The notes under the pieces: generated by a model | What the model saw: only the letters and a program-made list of their open reading frames with translations | Databases searched by the model: none | What the model was told of the DNA's origin: nothing | Assembly (NCBI GenBank): GCA_015654675.1 | Contig: JAATGM010000042.1 | Location: 62,001-126,000, forward strand | Length of the DNA: 64,000 nucleotides | Direction: 5' to 3' | Source: Planctomycetota bacterium | GTDB taxonomy: Bacteria > Planctomycetota > Phycisphaerae > UBA1845 > UTPLA1 | Made by a program: the position numbers and the translations under genes | In this document: positions 43,351 to 52,150 of the stretch, in pieces | Position numbering within the stretch: the first letter of the stretch is position 1 | How the letters are laid out: each line of letters begins with the position of its first letter

Positions 43351-43617
43351 TTAGATTTCTCGCATGAGGGCCTCGAGCGCCATGTCGAGCTTGTCGTCGG
43401 TGGTGTACTCACCGCGATCGATAGAGGCGCGGACGGCCGCAACCTTGTCAGCCCGAACGGGCGGCGAAGACGCGACACTGAGACTCGTCGCTTCGTCCGA
43501 AATCTCCACCCGATCGGCCGTCCTGGTCTCGCTCTCGATACCGCGGACCGGCGCATAGCCCACCGAAGGGAAGGACCGCACCCAACCAAATCCAGCCAGT
43601 CGATTAATCGCCGCCAT
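43351..43617 (-). CDS. FlgM-like anti-sigma factor
   Basis: A small protein of 88 residues. The C-terminal half, RADKVAAVRASIDRGEYTTDDKLDMALEAL, matches FlgM, which binds the flagellar sigma factor 28 (VxxxRxxIxxGxY pattern). The N-terminal half is low in structure, as in FlgM. The ATG at 43617 is preferred; 43656 is possible. No flagellar gene is nearby, so it is either an orphan FlgM or an anti-sigma of similar shape. A possible hypothetical gene lies upstream on the same strand. Confidence 0.6.
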   Translation of the reverse strand: MAAINRLAGFGWVRSFPSVGYAPVRGIESETRTADRVEISDEATSLSVASSPPVRADKVAAVRASIDRGEYTTDDKLDMALEALMREI

Positions 43618-43704
43618 CTCTCGTTCGCCTTTACTGCTCTTGGCCGCGTATGCCATATCGCGGATACGCCGCGGGGACCGACGAAGTTCTCTTCGTTCTC
43701 AATG

Positions 43705-44070
43705 CTACGATGGTTCGTCCGGCTCCGCCGTGTTTTTCAGCACTGATTCGGGCGCAAATCCTGCTACCCAGCGTCCTGCTGCGTGAATCAGCCCTGCCAG
43801 GGTTGGCCGTGCGATCGGCGAATCGCAGGTCGCCCCATGCTGAGCGTATCGACGAATCGCAGGACCGCGCTTGAGCGAATGTCTCCGACCACAACCTGTG
43901 GGGGAGGGCGACGAAAGGCACAGCCCGCCGTCCGGCGAGATTCGCACCGAAAGCCAGTCGGCATATTGCGTTAGCAGCGCCAGCGACCGCCCGAAATCGC
44001 CGACTCGGCGGATTCTGCCGGGATCGAGCAGATTCGGCGGACGGCCCGGCACCCCCACCTGTAGCGCCAT
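43705..44070 (-). CDS. Hypothetical protein, uncertain gene
   Basis: A 121-residue open frame with codon third positions rich in G and C, as in neighbouring genes. A plausible helical stretch is VGDFGRSLALLTQYADWL. There is no recognised domain, no signal peptide and only a weak AGG before the ATG. It would sit just upstream of the FlgM-like gene on the same strand. It could also be noncoding, because the whole 43657-44211 stretch has competing frames. Confidence 0.4.
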   Translation of the reverse strand: MALQVGVPGRPPNLLDPGRIRRVGDFGRSLALLTQYADWLSVRISPDGGLCLSSPSPTGCGRRHSLKRGPAIRRYAQHGATCDSPIARPTLAGLIHAAGRWVAGFAPESVLKNTAEPDEPS

Positions 44071-44211
44071 CGGGGCCTATTGGCATGGCCTACCCAACCG
44101 GCGTGTGTGCTGGCCGACACCCAACATTCTCGCAATAATTCCGCATCGCGCAATTGGAACGCCGGCCGCCGGTCGTGCGTCTAAAGACCCTGGCGATTAC
44201 GAGAGTCATCC

Positions 44212-46320
44212 ATGGCCCACAACGTCATTGGCATCAATCAAGCTGAGGCCGAACATCATCACAGTCATTTCCACGACCATGCGCACGGCCACGATCACGG
44301 GCATGACCATGGCACGGCGGCGGCCGCCAGCCGGGCGAGCGTCGGGCTGATTGCAACGCTCATGGGCGGCATCCTTGTCCTGACGAGCTATTACATTCAG
44401 TGGTACAGCCCCTCGCATCTTGAGGATCGCCTGGTGGACGGCGTGATTCGCGAGGTCGACGTCTACGATTATCAATTTCAAATGGATGTGGTCGCGGCGA
44501 TCGGCGCCGGATTGCTTGGAATTCGCATCATCTGGCACGCGATTCGCAACTTGATGACCGGCCATCTTCACATGGACGAGCTGGTGGCATTGGCGATTCT
44601 GGCGGCGTTCGCCGTCGGCGACTATCGGGCTGCCGGTGTCATAGGATTCTTCCTACTGCTATCAGAATTGATAGAAACGCGCACCGCGATCGGCGCGCGA
44701 GCAGCCATCGAATCGCTCATTCGCCTGACGCCAACCCGTGCCATGCTCATCACGCCCTCGGGCGAAGAAGAAGTTGATGTCCGAGCACTGACGGTCGGCC
44801 AGCAGGTGAGAGTCCGGCCGGGCGACAATATTCCGGTTGACGGCGTCATCGCGCGGGGCGAATCGATCGTCAACCAGGCAAACATCACGGGGGAATCGCT
44901 GCCGGTAGACAAGCGCCAGGGAGACCAGGTCTTCTCCGGCACGAGCAACCTGACCGGCGCAATGGACATCGAAGTGACGCGCGTCGGACCGGATACGACG
45001 CTCGGTCGCGTGCAGAGTCTCATTCTGCAAGCCGAGCGAACTCGAATTCCAATCATGCGGATGATCGATCAGTACGCGGTGTGGTACACGCCGGTTGTGT
45101 TGATGCTGGCGGGACTGGTGCTCTACTTCAATCGCGCGGACGGCTCTGGATTAACCAAGGCCATTTCCATGCTGGTCGCGAGCTGCCCGTGCGCCTTAAT
45201 TATGGCGACGCCAACCGCGGTCGTTGCGGGCCTCTCGTGCGCCGCGCGGCTTGGAATTCTCATCAAAAACGTGTCGAGTCTGGAGGCGGCGAGTCGGCTC
45301 ACGGCCGTCGTTTTCGACAAGACGGGAACGCTTACGACCGGCGAGCTGCACGTGACACGGCTTGTGCCGGCGCCTGGCGTTGAAGCGGCGGAGTTGCTTT
45401 CCGCCGCGGGCAGCGCGGAGCAATTGAGCAACCATCCGGCAGCGCGGGCGCTTGTCGCTGTCGCGCGCGAAGCCAATATCGAGTTGCAGCGCCCGAGCCG
45501 ATTCGAGGAAGTAGCCGGGCAGGGGGTTGTCGCGCACTTGAACGGCGACGAGATTTTCGTCGGCCGCGACACGTTCCTGCGGTCGCGAAACGTCGATGTC
45601 GCAGCGATGTCGGAGGCGGCGGCCAAGGTCGAAGGAATCGGCTTGTTGTTCGTTGCCCGGGGCACCCGCTGCCTCGGCTATGTGGGCGTCGAAGACCGCA
45701 CTCGTCCGGCTGCGCGTGAGGCGGTACAGGAGCTGCAGGCCATTGGGCTGAAGCGAATCGCGATGCTGACCGGCGACCGCAAGGCAGTGGCCAGAAAAGT
45801 GGCCCGCGAAATGGGCTGCTCCGAGTACAAAGCCGAGTGTCTGCCGCACGAGAAGCTTGAATTGGTCGAGCAGATGCGGCGCGAGGGACAGCGCGTGGTG
45901 GTCGTTGGCGACGGCGTAAACGACGCGCCGGCGCTGGCGGCGGGCGACCTCGGCGTTGCGATGGGCGCGGCCGGCTCGGATGTCGCCATCAACTCTGCGT
46001 CGATCGCCCTGCTGAACAACGACCTGCTACGGCTACCGTTCCTCATCCGGCTGTCGCGTCAGACCGTGCGCGTCATCCGGCAGAATCTCATCTTTGGTGT
46101 GCTGTTTGTTGTATCGGTCGTGGCGCTGGGCGCGTTCGGCATCATCTCTCCGGTGATGGCAGCCGTATTGCACACGGCGTCAAGCTTTGTGGTCGTATTT
46201 AACAGCGCGCGACTGGTCCGGTTCGGCGAGGAGCACGCGACACACGCCCAGGTCCTCGCGCAGGAGGCGGCCGATCGGACGCCGGCGCCAACACGAGCCG
46301 GCGAACTACAACCGGCCTGA
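44212..46320 (+). CDS. Heavy-metal-translocating P-type ATPase (P1B)
   Basis: A 702-residue transition metal pump. The first 35 residues are a His-rich tail (HHHSHFHDHAHGHDHGHD); the usual N-terminal HMA domain is absent. Two helices precede a HLHMDELVALAIL membrane region, then the A-domain (ITGESLPVD), and the membrane motif SCPCAL near residue 325. The P-domain is DKTGTLTTGEL near 369 and the N-domain HP motif is NHPAARAL. The hinge GDGVNDAP is near 566. CPC places it in the P1B group for Cu, Zn, Cd or Co; the His tail fits Zn/Co rather than Cu, tentatively. The ATG is the only in-frame start at the His tail. The metal cannot be fixed from sequence alone. Confidence 0.92.
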   Translation: MAHNVIGINQAEAEHHHSHFHDHAHGHDHGHDHGTAAAASRASVGLIATLMGGILVLTSYYIQWYSPSHLEDRLVDGVIREVDVYDYQFQMDVVAAIGAGLLGIRIIWHAIRNLMTGHLHMDELVALAILAAFAVGDYRAAGVIGFFLLLSELIETRTAIGARAAIESLIRLTPTRAMLITPSGEEEVDVRALTVGQQVRVRPGDNIPVDGVIARGESIVNQANITGESLPVDKRQGDQVFSGTSNLTGAMDIEVTRVGPDTTLGRVQSLILQAERTRIPIMRMIDQYAVWYTPVVLMLAGLVLYFNRADGSGLTKAISMLVASCPCALIMATPTAVVAGLSCAARLGILIKNVSSLEAASRLTAVVFDKTGTLTTGELHVTRLVPAPGVEAAELLSAAGSAEQLSNHPAARALVAVAREANIELQRPSRFEEVAGQGVVAHLNGDEIFVGRDTFLRSRNVDVAAMSEAAAKVEGIGLLFVARGTRCLGYVGVEDRTRPAAREAVQELQAIGLKRIAMLTGDRKAVARKVAREMGCSEYKAECLPHEKLELVEQMRREGQRVVVVGDGVNDAPALAAGDLGVAMGAAGSDVAINSASIALLNNDLLRLPFLIRLSRQTVRVIRQNLIFGVLFVVSVVALGAFGIISPVMAAVLHTASSFVVVFNSARLVRFGEEHATHAQVLAQEAADRTPAPTRAGELQPA

Positions 46321-46337
46321 TTTCGGCGCGACTCACG

Positions 46338-48227
46338 TCAACGCCGGCTGGTGCGGAGCTGATCGAGGATAGTGCGGGCTTGCGAGCGCAACTCAACCGT
46401 TGCGGGGTCGGCGTCGGCCGAGGTCATTTCGAGGAAGTGTTGGTAGGCGGAAATGGCGTTATCAACGCGCCCCATTCGCGCATATATCTCGCCCAATAGT
46501 GCGTGATACTTCAAATACGTCGGATCGCGATACTGATCGATAGCGGTACGGAGCCCCTCTAATTCGGCAGTGGCGCGATCGAGCTCGCCGGCCTGATAGG
46601 CGATGACCGCGATATTCGTCCCGTACCGGATGTCTTGTAGTGGGAATTGCTTGCGGGCGGCTTCAAACATCTCAATGGCCTCGATAAAGCGGCGCTGATC
46701 GGCAAGAGTCTTGGCCAATTGTTCGTACGGTGTGGGGTTTTCGGGAACCTGCGCGATGAGCGTTCGGTAGCGCTGCTCCGCTGATTCGTAATCACCGGCA
46801 TCGGAGAAGAGCATGGCCCGCATCAGGACCGATCCAACGTAGCCCGGATCTGCCGACGACAACCCGGCGTCGATGACGCGGACGGCGTCGTCGTGTCGAT
46901 TCAGCCGGCGGTATTCGCTGCCGAGACGGACATGAGCCTCGGAGCAGGTTGGGCAATCTGCGACGGCCCGTTCCCAGAGCGCAAGTTCGTTTCGCCAGGC
47001 GCGGTTGTAGTTGATCGTCATCACCGTGAAGACCGCACTGAGCAGGCCGGCCGCGATAAGAAATGGCCAAGCCGAGACGCGCTCGGACAATCGCTGGGTG
47101 GCAAGCAAGATGATTCCGAGCACTGGAACGTAGAGATAACGATCGTGAACACGTTCATCGGGCGGACAGGCCCTGGCATTGAGCAGCGGTAATGTCAGGA
47201 ACAACGCAAAGCAGATAAATGCAAAGGCGGTCAGTGCGTCGCGCCGCCAGAAGCGTATTGCGAGCGCGACGGTTACCGCCAGAACGACCGGTGATGTCCA
47301 AAGCCAGATATGCGCTCCGCCGGGCTTCGGCAGAAGCGAGTTCATGGGTGCGACAAAGATTGGCAGAATCGACTGTCGGAGGTAATAGACAATCCCCTGC
47401 GGCAGGAAAACTGCCAGTTGACGCCACGACAGCGCCTGAACCGGGTTGCGATAGGTGATTCCGGCGACGACGAATCGCAGTACCAGGTAGAGGACCGCGA
47501 CGGCGACGAAGGGCATTGTGACAATCGCAATTCGACGCACTCGGCGAGCGATGGGCTCAACTCGAGGTGTCAGAATCCATTCCATGCCGGCCACAAGGCA
47601 TGGAAAGAGTATCGCCGTCTCCTTTGAAAATATCGCGAATGAATAAAAGACTGTCGCAAGCAACAGACCGCCCGGACGGATAGGGTCACGGCTGCGAAGA
47701 TAGAGCCAGAATGCGGGAAACATTCCCGCCGCGATCTGTAGATCAACCGACGCGGCGCACCAACTAACTGACTCCACGTGCACCGGATGGACCGCGAAGA
47801 GCCAGGCCGACGCGGCGGCGACCAGCACGCTGGCTCCCAGCTGCCGAACGACCAGGTACACGAATACGGTGACAAACGCGTGAAGCAGAACGCTCATGAC
47901 ATGCCAGCCGACGGCATTGAGCTTGAAGAATTGATAATTGAAGATCATCCACAGCACAGTGGCCGGACGCCAATAGTTACTGACCGAGCCAACGCGCTGC
48001 GCATTGAAGGCCCAAACATCTGATCGGAGCGCTTCACCAATAAATCGCGGATCCTGAATGAGATAGTTGGCGACGATCTGCCGGTTGTCATCCCAGACGA
48101 AGCCGCACCACAGGGAATTGGTGTAGGCGGCAGCGACAAGAGCGAGAGCGATCGCGATCGCAGCAACGGGCGACAATATCTCGCTTGCCGAAGTCTCGAT
48201 TTCTGCTCGTAGACCTGAGTTGTTCAT
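46338..48227 (-). CDS. TMTC-like membrane protein with TPR repeats
   Basis: A 629-residue protein with about ten membrane helices (residues 15-420) and four to six TPR repeats at the C-terminus (TCSEAHVRLGSEYRRLNRHDDAVRVIDAG, PYEQLAKTLADQRRFIEA and others). Signature parts of TMTC-type O-mannosyltransferases are VWDDNRQIV, with a DD pair after the first helix, and FAVHPVHVESVSWCAASVDL. These suggest a GT-C glycosyltransferase that uses a lipid-linked sugar; the actual substrate and acceptor are unknown. It is convergent with the P-type ATPase gene across a 17-base gap. Confidence 0.78.
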   Translation of the reverse strand: MNNSGLRAEIETSASEILSPVAAIAIALALVAAAYTNSLWCGFVWDDNRQIVANYLIQDPRFIGEALRSDVWAFNAQRVGSVSNYWRPATVLWMIFNYQFFKLNAVGWHVMSVLLHAFVTVFVYLVVRQLGASVLVAAASAWLFAVHPVHVESVSWCAASVDLQIAAGMFPAFWLYLRSRDPIRPGGLLLATVFYSFAIFSKETAILFPCLVAGMEWILTPRVEPIARRVRRIAIVTMPFVAVAVLYLVLRFVVAGITYRNPVQALSWRQLAVFLPQGIVYYLRQSILPIFVAPMNSLLPKPGGAHIWLWTSPVVLAVTVALAIRFWRRDALTAFAFICFALFLTLPLLNARACPPDERVHDRYLYVPVLGIILLATQRLSERVSAWPFLIAAGLLSAVFTVMTINYNRAWRNELALWERAVADCPTCSEAHVRLGSEYRRLNRHDDAVRVIDAGLSSADPGYVGSVLMRAMLFSDAGDYESAEQRYRTLIAQVPENPTPYEQLAKTLADQRRFIEAIEMFEAARKQFPLQDIRYGTNIAVIAYQAGELDRATAELEGLRTAIDQYRDPTYLKYHALLGEIYARMGRVDNAISAYQHFLEMTSADADPATVELRSQARTILDQLRTSRR

Positions 48228-48238
48228 CCGAACGACGT

Positions 48239-50566
48239 TCAGCCGTGGGCTTCGGCGAGCCGTCCGGTTCCGCGGCCAGCTCGATTTGCGGGTTTCTGCG
48301 GAGAGTCCGGGCGAGCGCGGGAGCGCCCGGCAAGCGCGACAGCAGCCGCGACGACTTGCTCTTCGTCCGGCAGGACAAGATAGGCCGCCTTGCCCAGTGG
48401 GATATAAGTGTCCTCACCCGTCACGCGGGCGATGGGGATATCCGTGCCGCAACGTTCAACCACCGCAGTGACGATGGCTTCGCTTGGACCGCCGCTGCGC
48501 CGGCATTCGTCAACCACCAGCACACGTCCGGTCGCGGCCGCCTCGGCAGCGATGAAATCGGCGTTGAGCGGTGCGAGCCACCTGAGGTCGGAGATGCGGG
48601 CGCGAATACCGTGATTGCGCTCCAGCGTGCGCGCGGCACGGAGCGAGAGATACAGGCCATTGCCATATGTAATGATCGTCAGGTCGGTTGCGTCAGGGCA
48701 ATAGGTTCGGCCTTCACCCAGCGGCACGAACCAGTCCAATGGTGGATAAGCGAATTGCCACGCCGCGTCGCCTGCGTCGTGCAGGTCCTTCGTCATGTAA
48801 AGGGCAATCGGCTCAATAAACGTGCTGACGCGGCCGTTGACTCGCGCCAGCGCAAGACACGTTCGAAGCATGCCAACCGCGTCGTCGCCACGCGCGGGAA
48901 TCGCGACGATCAGGCCGGGCACGTCGCGGAAGACGGCCAGACTGTTATCGTTGTGAAAGTGTCCGCCGAAGCCCTTCTGGTAGCCCAGTCCGGCAATGCG
49001 GACCACCATCGGGTTTCGAAATTGGTCACGCGAGAAGTATTGCTGCGAGCATGCCTCGCCGCGAATCTGATCTTCGGCGTTGTGGTAGTACGCGACGTAT
49101 TGGATCTCGGGAAGCGGCAGCAGGCCCATCTGGGCAAATCCGATTCCGAGGCCGAGGATCGTGGTTTCATCCAGCAGCGTGTTGAAGCACCGATCGTCGC
49201 CAAATGTCTTGGTCAGGCCGGTCGTGACGTTATAGACGCCGCCTTTCTTGGCAACGTCTTCGCCGAACAATACGCTCTCTGGGTATTTCAAGAAGGCGTC
49301 ATGCAGCGCTTGGTTTATCAGGATCTTTAAGTGTCGCGGGCGCTGGTTCTCCGGGAGCTTCGATTCATCGCCGAATGCGGCGAGCCGCTCATCAACCGGG
49401 GCAGCCCTTGCGGCCTCGATGGCGACCAGATCAGAGTCGTAAGGCGCGAGCGGCTGAACGATCTGTTCAACTGACGTGAGTTTGGGCCGACGAATGGCCT
49501 CCTCGGCGACTGAACGGACGCGACGCCGAATCGACTCATACATGTCCAGCAATTGCGCCGGCGTTGCGACCGCTGTTTCGAGGGCGGTCTGCGCCGAGTA
49601 GAGCAGTGGGTCGTAGGACTCGACTTCAGCGATTTCCTCGACCGTGTGGTATTCGGTTTCGATATCGCTGCCCGCGTGCCCGAGCATACGGATGACTTTC
49701 AGGTGCAGGAAGACGGGCACCCGCTCTCGGCGGCAGACGGCCACGGCCTCGGCCGCCACGGCATGGGTTTCGACCAGGTCGAGCCCGTTGCAGGCGAAGT
49801 AATGAATGCCCGGGCGAGAGCTGAACGCCGTCTCGATCCAGCCGGTCGGCGTCTCGACGGAAATCCCGATACCGTTGTCCTCGCAGACGAAGAGAATTGG
49901 CACGGGCATTTGGCGGTGTTGAGCCCAGCTGGCTGTGCTGAAGGCACCTGCCGCGACGCTGTGATTCGCACTGGCGTCGCCGAAACTGCAGACGATGATG
50001 CTGTCGTCGGGTACCGGTGGAGTCCGCCCAAGTTGCTTGACGCGTTCAAGTCCGATCGCGGCCCCGACGCTTTTCGGCAGATGGCTGGCGATGGTACTGG
50101 TCTGTGGAAGGACCCACAGCGGAACGCTGCCCCATACTTTGTGCCGGCCGCCCGAAATGGGGTCGTCGGCCGAGGCAACCTGTGAGAGCAGCGTATCCCA
50201 AATCGGCGTTGAGCCGGGCAAATGCTTCGATCGCTGCACCATGAATGCCCCGCTGCGGTAGTGCAGGTAGGCAGGGTCGGTGTGGCGGGTCAGTTTGCCG
50301 ACCACGGCGTTTCCTTCATGGCCGGATGAACCAATGGTATAGAAACCCTGGTCGCGACCGCGAAGCTCGCGGGCGATGAGGTCGAGGTGGCGGCAGACCA
50401 TTTGCGAATGGAAGAGTTCCAGCAGTTCACGCCCGGTGAGGGCGTAGCCGTTGCGGGCCGGCTGATCGAGATCGGCCGTCGCGGCCGCATCGGGCCGCGC
50501 CTCCTGCCAGGCCCGCAGGAAGTTGACGAAATTCTCGTCGATGACCTGGGCACGATTGAGATTCAT
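48239..50566 (-). CDS. 2-oxoacid dehydrogenase E1, alpha and beta fused
   Basis: A thiamine diphosphate-dependent E1 component of about 775 residues, probably acting on branched-chain 2-oxoacids. Residues 1-400 are the alpha part: LTGRELLELFHSQMVCRHLD, GSSGHEGNAVVG, and the TPP/Mg motif from GDASANHS to CEDNGIGI. Residues 410-760 are the beta part: LFGEDVAKKGGVYNVT, DETTILGLGIGFAQMGLLPLPE, GGHFHNDNSLAVFRDVPGL. It is similar to fused E1 proteins of Bacteroidetes and planctomycetes. E2 and E3 genes are not in the window. The ATG is supported by the start of helical sequence; no strong ribosome binding site. Confidence 0.9.
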   Translation of the reverse strand: MNLNRAQVIDENFVNFLRAWQEARPDAAATADLDQPARNGYALTGRELLELFHSQMVCRHLDLIARELRGRDQGFYTIGSSGHEGNAVVGKLTRHTDPAYLHYRSGAFMVQRSKHLPGSTPIWDTLLSQVASADDPISGGRHKVWGSVPLWVLPQTSTIASHLPKSVGAAIGLERVKQLGRTPPVPDDSIIVCSFGDASANHSVAAGAFSTASWAQHRQMPVPILFVCEDNGIGISVETPTGWIETAFSSRPGIHYFACNGLDLVETHAVAAEAVAVCRRERVPVFLHLKVIRMLGHAGSDIETEYHTVEEIAEVESYDPLLYSAQTALETAVATPAQLLDMYESIRRRVRSVAEEAIRRPKLTSVEQIVQPLAPYDSDLVAIEAARAAPVDERLAAFGDESKLPENQRPRHLKILINQALHDAFLKYPESVLFGEDVAKKGGVYNVTTGLTKTFGDDRCFNTLLDETTILGLGIGFAQMGLLPLPEIQYVAYYHNAEDQIRGEACSQQYFSRDQFRNPMVVRIAGLGYQKGFGGHFHNDNSLAVFRDVPGLIVAIPARGDDAVGMLRTCLALARVNGRVSTFIEPIALYMTKDLHDAGDAAWQFAYPPLDWFVPLGEGRTYCPDATDLTIITYGNGLYLSLRAARTLERNHGIRARISDLRWLAPLNADFIAAEAAATGRVLVVDECRRSGGPSEAIVTAVVERCGTDIPIARVTGEDTYIPLGKAAYLVLPDEEQVVAAAVALAGRSRARPDSPQKPANRAGRGTGRLAEAHG

Positions 50567-50646
50567 GCGTGCAGGATAGCCGAAAGTGGGCCACCGGCCC
50601 AAACCAATGGCCGGCAGCCGGGCGCGCCGATATCATTTCAGACAGC

Positions 50647-50720
50647 GGGCGATTAGCTCAGTTGGCCAGAGCACCTCGTTTACACCGAGGGGGTCACAGG
50701 TTCGAGCCCTGTATCGCCCA
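50647..50720 (+). tRNA. trnV: tRNA-Val (TAC anticodon)
   Basis: Cloverleaf with acceptor GGGCGAT/ATCGCCC plus discriminator A, D arm GCTCAGTTGGCCAGAGC, anticodon stem CCTCG/CGAGG with loop TTTACAC (anticodon TAC), and T arm ACAGG/CCTGT with TTCGAGC. It is convergent with the exported protein gene downstream, 20 bases away. Confidence 0.95.
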
Positions 50721-50740
50721 TTTCCCTTGAACACAACTGA

Positions 50741-52150
50741 CTATCGCGTCGGAGCCGCGGTGATCGGCATCGGAGCCGGGCGAGGCGCGACCAGCAACGT
50801 CGACGGCGGCGGGCTTGCGAGCATGTGGTCCAACAGATTTCGAAGCATGCGCCTGGTCACCACATGGCTTGGATCAGAGTCGCGGAATGACGTGCAAAAA
50901 ATCTGTGTTCCCGAAGAAAAGACCTGCCCGCCGCGCCCATTGGGAAAACCATAGGCCGGCGAGTCCTCATAATAGACGGCCGTAACTGCGTCGAACGGCT
51001 GGGGTGGGGTCTGGTTTGTTGCCGGCTGCGACAGGCGGGCAGCGAGCAACACGTCAACGACGGGGGGTGAGGCGCGACCAATGGCATCCGTCTCGTACGA
51101 CGCAAGCAACTGGCCCACCGTCTGCCCGTCCTGCACGCCGGTTCCTGCAAAGATCCAATGCGATGCATTCTGGACGATATAGTTACCGCCCTGAAAGTAC
51201 GCACCCGAGTTCGCCTGAAATGTCACACCCTGCAGGGCTTCGCCCGGACGATTTAGCAGCATTTCGTTCCAATGCGTTGTGACGAGCTGGTTGTTTGACC
51301 CATACAGCGGATCGTATGGTATCGCGATGCCCTTATAGCCGACCATCGTTGCGCCATCATCTTCAAATCGCACTTGCCACCACAGGTCATTCGCGGAAAA
51401 GAAGGCCATATGGCCTCCGCGTACGTGATGAGCCCACAGCGTGTCGATAAACGGAGTCGAGTTGTATTCGAGGTGCGCGGAGAATATGACAACATCGTAG
51501 GCCGAAAGTAATGCGGGAAACTTCTCCACATCCCACTCGGTGATGTACTCCAGCGGATATCCTTCCGCCTCAATCCGACCATGACACTGCACGGGGAGAT
51601 AGGCGCCTTTTCCTAATCCGTCTTCGACGCCATACGGACGCTGGAATGAAACTTTGGTTGCCCAGGGGGTGCCAACGTACAAGCTCCTCCCTCCCCAGAA
51701 GTTGTACGCATTGCGCGTGTTGTAATCCATGCAAAACGCCATACGGCTGAGCGAACCAGGAATTGATTGGCGAACCGTGAATGGATGGCGCCGACTGACC
51801 CCGGATGGCGTGACGAATCTCGCGTAGTAACTTCCAGTCACCCACGCGGATGGCACCTCCCAAACGTACGAAACCGGCCAGTTGGCACCGAGCCAGGCCG
51901 ACGGGGGCATGGCACGAACCCCGCCGTTCAATGACGCGGATGTCGCAATCATCTGCGGAACCAGTCCGTCTCGAAAAACTTCGATCTGATAGGTGGACGA
52001 GTTGGTGGAAACGTGAAACTCGATCAAATCACCGGCGACATAGCTCTCGCGAGTCGTGTATCCCTCGATGTAGATCGAATCCGCTTCCAGACTCGCGGCG
52101 ACCACGGCGACAATGATCAGAATCAGCTTTGCGCGCGCAGCAATCGTCAT
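50741..52150 (-). CDS. Exported protein, DMFase large-subunit C-terminal-like
   Basis: A 469-residue protein with a signal peptide (LILIIVAVVAASLEADS). The first domain is Ig-like (YVAGDLIEFHVSTN, then SYVWEVPSAWVTGSYYARF). The main domain resembles the C-terminal part of N,N-dimethylformamidase large subunits: FCMDYNTRNAYNFWGGRSLY, ITEWDVEKFPALLSAYDVVIFSAH, and GHMAFFSANDLWWQ. Its catalytic capability is doubtful. The ATG overlaps the stop of the upstream calcium-repeat gene by four bases (ATGA), so it is translated after it. It probably works at the cell surface with that partner. Confidence 0.78.
   Translation of the reverse strand: MTIAARAKLILIIVAVVAASLEADSIYIEGYTTRESYVAGDLIEFHVSTNSSTYQIEVFRDGLVPQMIATSASLNGGVRAMPPSAWLGANWPVSYVWEVPSAWVTGSYYARFVTPSGVSRRHPFTVRQSIPGSLSRMAFCMDYNTRNAYNFWGGRSLYVGTPWATKVSFQRPYGVEDGLGKGAYLPVQCHGRIEAEGYPLEYITEWDVEKFPALLSAYDVVIFSAHLEYNSTPFIDTLWAHHVRGGHMAFFSANDLWWQVRFEDDGATMVGYKGIAIPYDPLYGSNNQLVTTHWNEMLLNRPGEALQGVTFQANSGAYFQGGNYIVQNASHWIFAGTGVQDGQTVGQLLASYETDAIGRASPPVVDVLLAARLSQPATNQTPPQPFDAVTAVYYEDSPAYGFPNGRGGQVFSSGTQIFCTSFRDSDPSHVVTRRMLRNLLDHMLASPPPSTLLVAPRPAPMPITAAPTR

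Noticed and set aside
43631-44086. 151-residue minus-strand frame overlapping the hypothetical gene at 43705-44070
   Set aside because: Arg/Ser-rich composition and overlap with a better-looking frame argue against it.
48185-49330. 381-residue plus-strand frame opposite the E1 fusion
   Set aside because: Entirely complementary to well-conserved E1 beta sequence; no ribosome binding site or motif.
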